Assembly (NCBI GenBank): GCA_903813345.2
Contig: CAIIXF020000007.1
Coordinates: forward strand, 34,504,538-34,568,537
Source of the DNA: Owenia fusiformis
Lineage: Eukaryota > Annelida > Polychaeta > Sabellida > Oweniidae
Reading direction: 5' to 3'
Length of the DNA stretch: 64,000 nt
The translations under genes were made by a program, and so were the position numbers. The notes beneath the pieces were generated by a model. That model saw only the letters and a program-made list of their open reading frames with translations. It did no database searches and was not told where the DNA came from. This document shows, piece after piece, positions 38,901 through 50,900 of the stretch (its first letter is position 1; the number at the start of each line of letters is the position of its first letter).

Positions 38901-41900
38901 AAATTCTTTATTCAAAATGTTTTCCCGTATTGGGGAGAAAAAACACAACCCCAGGATAATTATAGGACGACAAACAAGACAATAATAAGTAGGAATCTTT
39001 GATTGTTAAAAGCCGTGCATTAAACTTTTCAGAAACTATAGTAAGTGACACTGTTATAAATGTGTTCTATTCCCCGGGGATTCGGTCCACGACAACGACA
39101 GCTGGTTTTAACTGTCGACAGATTTTAATTCTACCGTCACCAGCCGACTGTCGTTCAGGCATTTCTTATCAAGTCCTTATCCAAAGTCTAGCTCTATCAG
39201 TGGAAATATTTGAACAATTTACCGCACAACACATAGGCATTTTCCTTTGTTGTGAATGCTTTCAAGATGGCGGCTCAGGTCGCAGAAACGTCACACTTCC
39301 GGTCTACATCCGGGTCTCTGAGGGAAATATGGCGAGCCCCGTCCAACAGACAACTGGGTCACTGGGTCAATTTATGATTTTTATTTTTAATATTATACAA
39401 AAACTAACACATAACAAGATTTTCAACAACAAGCATTTTATTCAGTAGTATTGTAACTACATATAATGATGATTAGAATACCTGACATTATTTCCGCTTT
39501 AACTGCCAAATAACAACAACCAAACACCAACAGCTCAACACTGTCAATAAAAAGTACATAACAGAACATAATAATGTGTCACAACTTGTGGCGGTGACAT
39601 AAAATTATGACCATTTTTGGAGGTTTTTAAAAAATTCTAAGTAACATAATCATAGGTAATTTTTCTCAAGTTAGTGCAAAATTCTCATTTTAACAATTCA
39701 GATGGAAATTGGTCAAAATATGCCTATTTTTCATGATATTTCTCATTTTCAAGTGGGTACAAATAGGTTTTCAGGTAGGTGCAAGCCTGTTTTTAAAATA
39801 TCAGGTGGGTGCTAAGCCCACTTGCTTTAACACTGGGGAGATCACTGCTAAGTTAACTTTACATGGAAGATACTGAAAAATACATCATCCATGTTATAAT
39901 GTCAACTGAAATAAAAATACCTCAACTTCAGTACTTTTCTGCTATGGCATGTGGGTTCATTTCATAATATACAGGGTGACCCAAAAAAAATGCAACCCTC
40001 CATTTCTTCAATATTTTTCTTAAATGGAGGTTAATTGCTCTGAAATTTGGCACACATTCAATGTGGGATCCTCTGGCAAAGTTTCAATAATCATAGTCTT
40101 ATATTGATAGAGCTATGGTCGTTCCAAAATATGCTCCAAATGTCGTCCATTTCCAATGTTAGGTTTTCAGATGAATCACATTCCCTTCTTTCTGAACATG
40201 TAAACTCAAGAAATAATGTGTTCTGGGATCACAAATTCCAGATGAAGTGCTTCAAAGGCCCCTTCATTCTGTTGAATGCACAGCTTGGGCTGCCAATTTC
40301 CAAACATGAAATCATCAGCCCCTTTTGGTTTGAGGTTGATAATGCCAACACTTTTACTGTTAACACACAGAGCAATATTTGTGTTCCCATGAAGTTCTAG
40401 GCAGTTCTAGAGTGGCATAGAGGCTTCAATAGACAAGAACAGTGGTTCTAGAAGGATGGAGCTTCTCCTCACACTTCTAATGATAGCATAGCCTGGCTCA
40501 CTATGAGAAGATGATCTCTCCTAGGACGGAGAACCCATGGTCATCCCACAGTCTTGATCTCAATGTCCCTGACTTCTATATATGGGGTTATTTAAAGGAT
40601 AATGTGTATGAAAATAACCCTACCACAATTGCAGAACTCCAATAAGCAATGGCTGCAAAAATTTGAGCCATACCCATGGGGAAGAATGCATCTGTGTTAT
40701 GAACAGTTTTCCTTGAACATTGCAAGTTTGTTTTCAGCGAAATTGACGACATCTGGAGCATATTTTGGAACAACCATAACTCTATCAATATAAGACTATG
40801 ATTATTAAAACTTTGCCAGAGGATCCCACATTGAATGAAGTCCTTGTGTGCCAAATCTCAGAGCAATTTATCTCCATTTAAGAAAAATATTGAAGAAATG
40901 GAGGGTTGCATTTTTTTGGGTCACCCTGTATTATACGCCTATACCTCTACGGGTATACATTGTATGGTATACATATAATATTCTAAAATTATACTGGTGT
41001 GTTCTTCTACACACATATTATTGATCCAGGAACTAGTTTTTAGCATGATAAATTATTATTGACTCCGGCCCTTATATTATAAAATCTGGTGTTCCCAGAA
41101 ACTATACAGAAAATGAGAAATGTGCATGGAATAAATGAAATAAAAACAGGAATAAAGAATATATGAGCTCATTGGTTAAAATGAAAGAAAAGTTGTCAAA
41201 TGATTATTATCATGTTAAGTATAAGTAAACATTAAGCTCTAGTATTATGTCAGTTCTTTTACAAGCATTCCCTATTGAGCTGACCCTGTGTTATGGATAT
41301 CATCATGATGTTTTAGCAACCCTGTTCTGAGGGACTGGCTAATGTAAATACTTTGTAAAGATTTTAACCATTAGAGTCAGCATTGTATTGGATAAGAATC
41401 AAGGTCAAATATGTTGATAAACACAGAAGTAGAACTTGTATGGAAGTGACTGACCTAGCATTAGACCTAGTTTTAATGTTTTTGTTAATCATTTGTAAAT
41501 AAGATATGAGATGTCAACACATCCACAAAATATATCAATAAAAGTAGTCTCTCAAAAAGATTATTCAAATATCAGCAATTAACATGAACAATTATTCTCT
41601 TCTTACAAATACTAAATACTAAGAGACTGGGTGCAAATTTTGTATTCTCAACTGGGTGCAAATGGATGTTCAATTAAATGCAAGATCATTTTCAAATTCT
41701 TAACTGGGTATAAATGAATGTTCAATTAGATGCAAGATCATTTTCAAATTCTCAACTAGATACAAATGAATGTTCAATTAGATGCAAGATCATTTTCAAA
41801 TTCTCAACTGGGTACCAATGAATGTTCAATTAGATGCAAGATCATTTTCAAATTCTCAACTGGGTACAAATGAATGTTCAATTAGATGCAAGATCATTTT

Positions 41901-44900
41901 CAAATTCTCAACTGGGTACAAATGAATGTTCAATTAGATGCAATATTATTTTCAAATTCTCAACTGGGTATAAATGAATGTTCAATTGGGTGCAAGATCA
42001 TTTTCAAATTCTCAACTGGGTATAATTGAATGTTCAATTGGGTGCAAGATCATTTTCAAATTCTCAACTGGGTATAAATGAATGTTCAATTGGGTGCAAG
42101 ATCATTTTCAAATTCCAAACTGGGTGCAAATGAATGTTCAAATAGATGCAAGATCATTTTCAAATTCTCAACAAGAAGCTGCACTCAGCAGATTCAACAT
42201 TGGGGAGATTCCAGGAACAAATTTGATGTTGCCATGAAGTAAAATACATTTTAAAATGGTAGCATGTTGCAACTCCCAAAATCAACTCCTTGTCATTTGA
42301 ACTCCAATAATAAAAACATCAAAATGTGAGTAAAATAGGATTTGGAATACTAAATAAACCATGTCCAAAACATTTTGTAATCAATAAAGTCCAAAAGTAT
42401 TTATATAAACATTGTTACAAACGAGGTATGTTCTGTAAATAAGGGCCTTTGATACATATCGAACCAAGTGTGAGGAATTCAAGGCCTTCAGGACAATTGA
42501 AACACACTTAAATCAATAATTTGGATACATATACAAGGTGATTTTACAAAATGTTGTATAGTATGGAAAGGCTAAAATAACAGCGGCCATATCAACAAAT
42601 CTATTGTCCCCAGGGGTAACAAGTATCAAATGCTATTGAGCAAGTACAAGTACCAACAACCTCCCCTCTTGCTTCAAGACTGTTGACCTCCACCTTCTCT
42701 TCTACTTCACCAACATAACATGGGAGATGTGTAGTTGGGGGATGCTCACAAGGGCGTGTAACTAGACTAACCTCCCCCATGCCGTGTCCTTATACGAGAG
42801 GGTTCACTAACCAGTTAATATGACAAAAAGACGCCCAGCTCCCGATGAAGTAAATCAACAGAAAATAATAAGGTCTTTGAATATCTATGACCTCTTCCCC
42901 TAAAAATTCAAGGGTATGACCCTTATGTCAAGGACATGGCTATAAAAGCTGACCCTGATCCCACAATCCACTGCATAAATGCTGCTATTTGTTTAAGTTC
43001 AGTTAATTTTGGCCAAAAAATTATCTTAAGTATTTTCAGAAATAAAGCTTATAAAATCAGTGATATCTGTTTTGTTAAAATATACTTGGATTAAAGCCTA
43101 TTGTCACATTATAATGAATACAATAATATATTATTGTGTATTAAAGACATTATGAAGCATTATAGACATTAAATGATGCATTATAATTTCTATGAATTAT
43201 ATATACTAGCAGATCATTCTAATAATTTCTAAAATGAAATGGGCATGGCATTGGCCAAGCTACAGAAGTTATAAAACTACAATTTATAAAGTGGTTATTC
43301 ACCAGGAGGGATTTGATATGGGGAATATTGCGAGGATAATATCAATTGTTGAAGGAACGCAGTGACCGAGGATGTGAAGATGTGAAGTCTAAAAATATGT
43401 ATACATGAATATATCTTTATGATTTATGAATAGATGTAATTGGTAGAGAAAACGTTGATCTTGGTCTTTATTCAAAACACAGCTTTAATAAATACTCCTA
43501 CTCACGACTATTTAGACATTCATTTACATATGTATTAGAGCCAATCAACTTAGATAAATAATGTTTAACTTTTGTACATTCAAACTCAACTTAATTACAA
43601 TTTTCATTCAGTTTTCAGTTTACAGATTTGAAATTGAAATTGATTAATTTGTGATAAATAAGCTTTTAGTTTGATGTTCACCTTTCAATGCATACTTGAA
43701 AAAAAACATATGATGGTATAAATATACAATCCAAAAGTATACATATGTAAAATAACCTGATCTGCTGTTTAAAGGAGCGGTATCGATATGGTGAACTTTT
43801 TGAACACGCGCCTCTCTTAAACCAGTCATAAAAACATTCTGAAAATTTTACACATCGTCAATTTAATGGTCATCTTTTGGATGGTAACATCTATCCAAAC
43901 TTCATTGGAACAAAATGACATAAACACAATGTGTTTAGGTCTCTCAGTATTGTAATTGTACAAAGGAAAGTTTAGATGATTTTAAAAAAGTACCTTGTTC
44001 ATGAAATAAAATGTTTATCTTAATTTTTATCTATTTTTTTTTTGGGGGGGGTATTGTTTTAAGTTTTTGCATACATTTCGGAAAATCAACCCAAATTTCC
44101 TTTGTATAACTGTAATATTGAGAGGTCTGAGAAAATGTTGTATAGGCTATTTTGTTCCAACAAGGGTCAGAAAGACATTTCATTTCATTCTCAAGAATTG
44201 GTAGAAAGGAACAAAAACAACTGAACTAAAAAACAAAAAATGTTAACAAAAACAGTTATATAGAATATACGTATATAAATGATTTTTGCATTAAATTGTT
44301 GCCAATCATTCATCATTACATAAAAGTCTGTGTTTTAAAAAAAATATTTTCAATAATTGGTTTAAGAGAAAAACATTGTTGAATTCAGTTCACCATATCG
44401 ATACCTATCCTTTTAATTTACTCTCATACTTCTATACATAACATTCATACTTGGGTGTTTAATTTATGCAGCAACCTCTGATTCAGTAAATGATTGAAGT
44501 ATGATTTTGAAGTAAGAGGGTTTTAAAAATAAATACAGATGAATATGACTGGGAATGAAAATTGCTGAAGGCATAACCCTCAGTGTAAAAGGATGATCCC
44601 CAGTGAATAAGGGAATCATCCCCAGTGTGAGAAGGAATGATCCCCAGTGCAAAAGTGAATGATCCCCAGTGTAAAAAAGGAATGATGTCTAGAGTTGCAT
44701 CATCACATTTCTTACAAATCTGTATATAATGACTCACTTAACCCTTATCAACTAAATATAAAACCCTTCCTACTGAACTGATCAATTGTAGTAACTAACT
44801 TCGCCCAATCCTTAGGTAATTTCAAATTACATTTGAGCTGTAATGGTTAAATAAAATCATTTTGAGACCATGTGCATAATATGTTTCTGTGACATCATTC

Positions 44901-47900
44901 ATAAGTGTTTTTAATTGAAACAATTTTCAAAATCTGCTAGAGTGAAGAAACTTTTACTGGTTCAGTTGCCTTTGTACAGTGCTTTTGAAATACAAATACT
45001 TTGTATCTTCAAGGAAATCAGACCATCTGTAGATTCACTATAATTCTACATAGTCCATTTGTCATTTTCTTAACGTATGAATATTTAAAAACATGAGTTT
45101 TTCTGTGCAAATACTATCGTTAGGGTTTATTGGAGTGATTTGGCTGGGTTGCCCAAAAATTAACGTTGGGGATAATTTTTGTATCTATCACCATGGTAAC
45201 ATACCAGGTACATGGTGGTATCCCGACGCTAAGTCAATAGTCAACGCCATGTTAAGCCAATGCGCCCCTCCCTAATTTGCCGATATACTTTTTTCCCCAA
45301 ACTAACTTTTTGTCCAACCCAGTTAAATCACTTAGGAAAACCCTTGTTATCATAAAAAATTAGTACCGTGGGTACTGGACTCACATGGTAAAAGAAAAAA
45401 ATGGATATAATTTTTTGCTGATTTTTTGTTACAAAATTATTTCAAGCCATCTGTCTCTCAGTCAATTAAAATGGCTGAAAAAAAAACGGATATAATTTTT
45501 TGCCAATAATTTGTAACAAAATTATTTCATACAACTACTCTTTACAGTGACATGGCTTTTTGCAATGCAAGACACCTGAAATTATTTGTAAAGCTAGGAA
45601 ATGGGTCAAAATTGAATTTCGCGAGACAAAAATGGCGACCATTTTGAAATCAGGCAAGCTTTTGAACCAGGAGTCATAGGGGAGTTTTTTGTATTGATGT
45701 TGAACAAAAATAACTTGAAACTGGAATCCTATCGACAGAGGTTTTAAGCAAATGGTCCAAAAGTGAATTTTGCGAGACAGATGGACAAATCAATGTTAAC
45801 TAAAATGGCTGAAAATAAAAAAAACGGATATAATATTTTGCCGATTTTTTGTAACAAAATTATTTCATACAACTACCTTTTACAGTGACATGGCTTTTTA
45901 CAATGCAGGACAGCTGAAATTATTTGTAAAGCTAGGAAATGGGCAAAAAGTGAATTTCACGAAACAAGAATGGCAACCATTTTGAAAATAGGCGAGCTTT
46001 TGAACAAAGAGTCATAGGAGAGTTTTTTTTGTATTGATGTTGAACAAAATTAACTTAAAATGGGAATCCTATCGACAGAGGGTTTAAAACGTGCCACAGA
46101 AAGTGGATTTCGCGAGTCAGATAGACAAATCAATGTTAACTAAAATGGCTGAAAATAAAAAAAATGGATACAATTTTTCGCTGATTTTTTGTAACAAAAT
46201 TATTTCATATATCTACCCTTTACATTGACATGGATTTTTACAATGTAGGACACCTGAAATTATTTGTAAAGCTAGGAAATGGGTCAAAAGTGAATTTCTC
46301 GCGACAAAAGTGACGGCCATTTTGAAAATAGCCGAGCTTTTGAACCAAGAGTCATAGGAGAATTTTTTGTATTGATGTTGAACAAAAATAACTTAAAATG
46401 GGAATCCTATCGACAGAGGGTTTAAGGTAAATGGTCCAAAAGTGAATTTTGCGAGACAGATGGACAAATCAATGTTAACTAAAATGGCTGAAAATAAATA
46501 AATGGATATAATTTTTCGCTGATTTTTCGTAACAAAATTATTTCATACACCTACTCTTTACTTTGCAATGGATTTCTACAATGTAAGACACTTGAAATTA
46601 TTTGTAAAGCTAGGAAATGGGTCAAAAGAGAATTTCGCGAGACAAAAATGGCGTCCATTTTGAAAATAGGCGAGCTTTTGAACCAGGAGTCATAGGGGAG
46701 TTTTCTGAATTCATGTTGAACAGAAATAACTTAAAACAGGAATCCTATCGACAGAGGTTTTAAAACGTGCCACTGTTATTGACAGAAAGTGGATTTCGCG
46801 AGTCAGATAGACAAATCAATGTTAACTAAAATGGCTGAAAATAAAAAAATGGATACAATTTTTCGCTGATTTTTTGTAACAAAATTATTTCATATATCTA
46901 ATCTTTACATTGACATGGATTTTTACAATGTAGGACACCTGAAATTATTTGTAAAGCTAGGAAATGGGCCAAAAGTGAATTTCGCGAGTCAAAAGTGACG
47001 GCCATTTTGAAAATAGGCGAGCATTTGAACCAGGAGTCATAGGGGGGTTTTCTGTATTGATGTTGAACAGAAATAACTTAAAACAGGAATCCTATCGACA
47101 GAGGTTAGCTAGGAAATGGGCTAAAAGTGAATTTCTCGAGACAAAAGTGACGGCCATTTTGAAAATAGGCGAGCTTTTGAACCAGGAGTCATAGGGGGGT
47201 TTTCTGTATTGATGTTGAACAGAAATAACTTAAAACAGGAATCCTATCGACAGAGGTTTTAAAACGTGCCACTATTGTTGACGGACAGACGGACGGACGG
47301 ACGTACAGACGGACGGACGGACGTACAGACGGACAGACAGACGGACAAGTGAGTGATTGCAAAAGCTCACCATGTGAGCTAAAAACCATAAAACATTGTG
47401 TTTTTAACAATTCATAGGTTCACTATAGTATGTATAGGGGTGACAAATGGACTAACACCAAAAAGGATACCTTAAAACAGAAAAGCATTTCAGATCAGAG
47501 AAGTAAAAATCGAAAACAAATAATATGTCATACATGAAAGACAAAAAGCCCACTAACCTTAATAGGATGTTGTGGTTCAACAGATGCCCTATCAGAGCCA
47601 CTGAAGCTGCCATGCTCAGATGATGGGTAAAATCCTTGAGAGGATGTGAAGAATGCCTGATTATAAGGCGGAGCATTAAAATCTGAATATGGCGAAATTG
47701 GTGACGTTGTTCCTGTTGACCAGACTGGTTGCTTATGTGTGGGGGGTGGCGATATAAAGTTAAGGGGGCTATTAGGGTGAGCATGCGGGGAGTACTGCCC
47801 CATGGGTGATGGCGTGTTGTAATTTACATTATGACTAGAGTAGTGGGGGTGGGGATTGGCTGATGATGAGGGTGGAGGTATGAACGATTGTGGGTAGATG

Positions 47901-50900
47901 TTAGATACATTTCCCACGGGGCGTGATCGGTAAACTGGAGCCCTCATTCTTTGGTTAGGTACACCAGGGGGCCTGCTGCTACTGTATGTGTATGGAACTG
48001 AAAGCATAAAGAATGAACTTAGAAGATTTTTGGAAACATTCCTGATATATATTTTTTACAATTGTATAATTTGCAAAACGTGAAATCTAGAAATCATTTG
48101 GAAGCAAATCAGAAATTGAATTCAGCAAGAACAACATATGAAATTGATACAAATGACACATGCTAAATAGAATTTAAATATCGACATTCTATCTTCTCTT
48201 GATTTATTTGGGAATTAACCCAGCGTTAGTTAAGTACAAATGGGTTTAGCTGGTTCTGAGGAATACAAATGTCTTTTAGTGTCAAAGCATCAACACATCA
48301 AGATTTTTACAAATCGATTTGGATTTACTCTGCAAACTTTCTCTTCTGTTGTTGATCCCCATTGATTAAGTTGGCTTGATTTCAATCAAAAAATCCAACC
48401 ACTTAAAACTATCTCAATTATTTTCTACTCATCTCTCCGGAATTTAACATATATGGCTACTAGAAATATCAGAGATTTTGAGTCTACTATAATATATAGT
48501 TTCTCTCTTCTAATCATACTGGATCACATTTACTGTTTTTCATAACTCATACAAGATTTTCCAAGGACAACATGATATTGAGTTACGCCCTTTTGGGTAA
48601 TATCATATTTCCATTTGATCACTGCACCCTCCATTGATTTAATTTATTCCCTTTGATAGAAAGGAGGGATATGATATGGTTTTTATTCAAAGGGACGATA
48701 TGATATTTCCCTGGTGACCCGAGAAAATGAAAACGCACATTTCTGACCAATATCTTATTAAACGTGAGTAAATGGTATCAGGGGAAACATGAACACATTC
48801 ATAATAGATGGAAACAATAAAAAATAAATAAAAAAATACACAAAAACAATGCAATAATTTTAAGAGCATATAACATTTTGGCATACCATCAATCAATTCA
48901 TTAGTCCCATCCTCTACACATATTTGCACTTATCTCACAGCACAACTGCTGAACAAAATAATCAGATGTCAACTTTTTATTCCACCAAATATGTTGAAAA
49001 ATAAAAAACATGTAATCCAGAATAACTGATATAATTAAGAAATGTATTTTTTTGATTGTATTGAAGGTTAAGAAAATCATTTTATAGATCACTAAAAGAT
49101 ATTAATCAATTTTACATGAGGATTGTGATGGTTTAAGAATGGGATGACATGTATATTGCCAGGTGAAAACCTCTATGTATACATGACATAGCAATGCTTT
49201 GAGCAATGGATTACACACATGCTCAGAGGGTCGATATTTGAGAAATGCTTTTTAGGGATTAATTTGGAGAAACTGTGAAGCACGATTGAAGTCATATGAC
49301 ATCTGTTTGATTCAACCCCATGTGGTAATGGCAATCCTATCAAAAATATTTCGAAATTATGAGGGGAATTTGAATATTTTCTCTTCATATTTAATTAAAA
49401 TGTTCAACCTTTTTATATTGTTTTTATATTTCTATACACAGCATTAAAGTATATATTTGCCACCCTGCAGTCTCAATTACCCAAATGCGAGTAGGTAGTT
49501 ACCAGTTTCACCACCAGGTGGCTGATTCGGGTCAATTAACATGGCAGGTATATAAGAAAGTTCCCTTAAACTTGAATATTATCAATTTAAGTGGCTCAAT
49601 TTTCATATAACCCTTATGTGTCTAATACTTATACTAATGAAAATATGTCCAGTAAAGCAAAATATTATCTGTCCACTAAAAGAAAAGATATTTCATTTTT
49701 TGTGATTTTATAGCATGGGGTCTATGGGGAATCTCCCCGAGCTAGAAGTCACATTTTCAAATGAAAGTAATTTTTCAAAGTTGATAAACACTTTTTAAAA
49801 CCACATTTCTAGAAGTAATTTTACATGTAGATTTCAAATATGATATTACTTTGACTGAATTCTGAATTTTTAATGACGTAAATCAAGATTATTTCTACTC
49901 GCATCTGGGTTATTACATAGTTGGTGTTTCTCTAATTAATTTCATCATTATATCCAGATATCATTCACTATGAAAACTATCTCTGTTGTTATATCATTGA
50001 CACATTCAATCTTGATAGACCACCTAACACGATAGGATTTATTTCAATGTTATAATAACAATGTTTTTTCAAGGTTGACTTAATAATCATAATGACCTTA
50101 ATTGATCGAATTTTCCTTGATTTATTAATATTTTCAACTTAATCCAGTCATAAAGTGCTCTAAAATACTTACTATAGTTGACATATCATTTCTAATATTC
50201 TTCTAACATTGTCCAATTGCATATTTGCCAGGCAAAACTTTGAAAATTACATATTTTCCTCATGTCATTAACAATGATTAAAGATGTAATGTTGACAAGC
50301 TTGGAGATCAGACTGTCAGATACGAGAGTGACAGTCTATGTTATTCATATCATTAGCTGAAGAATTTCAAATTATTTTTAGTATCATTAAAACATTTATG
50401 TTACCATAATATATACACCTGTAATATCAAACATACTCTTGTATGCTCTACTTAAGACAACATGAAAGATTTAGAGTGATTCAATTTAAAGAAATTAGAA
50501 TTCAGCTTTCAGCCTCAGTCTGTAGCAAATGAAAAGCTGGAATAATGAATAAATGAGCGTATTTGGAAATACATGTACATGAATATGAGTATGATTCCCA
50601 GTGCATCAAATGAAGGAATAAGATGTTATAATCTTCAATCATAAGTCAATCTGAACCCCAGAATGTGAATACAAGAGAATAATTAAAATGAGCACCAGGT
50701 GGTAGTAATTTAATAACAACAACAGATATATACATACATGTATAAATTGAATTGAATATATATATTTATACATGCCTATAGATCAGATTGCTGATAACAA
50801 TCACTGAAATCAGCCTTCATAAAGAATTTCTTCAATCATTGTATAGGGAAAAATTTTTGATCTTTTTCAGAAAAAATATTCTCTAACTAAAGGTGTAGTT

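Larger units (their letters stand above)
32092..47557 (-). other. 15.5-kb intron with internal promoter-like region and mobile elements
   Basis: Phase-0 intron. Holds the promoter-like block 37.3-39.3 kb, mariner remnant 40.0-40.9 kb, minisatellite 41.6-42.2 kb, elements at 43.8-44.4 and 45.1-45.3 kb, and a 340-bp tandem array 45.4-47.3 kb. From 32.6 to 37.2 kb only AT-rich sequence without recognisable features is seen. Confidence 0.65.

Noticed and set aside
38999-39448. 149-codon plus-strand frame over the YY1/ETS motif cluster
   Set aside because: No recognisable domain, no ATG context near its start, and composition changes halfway; treated as part of the promoter-like block instead.
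40047-40854. Open frames of 117 and 88 codons on opposite strands
   Set aside because: They are the inverted ends of the mariner element; the same words (CGILWQSFNNHSLILIELW) appear on both because the ends are complementary.
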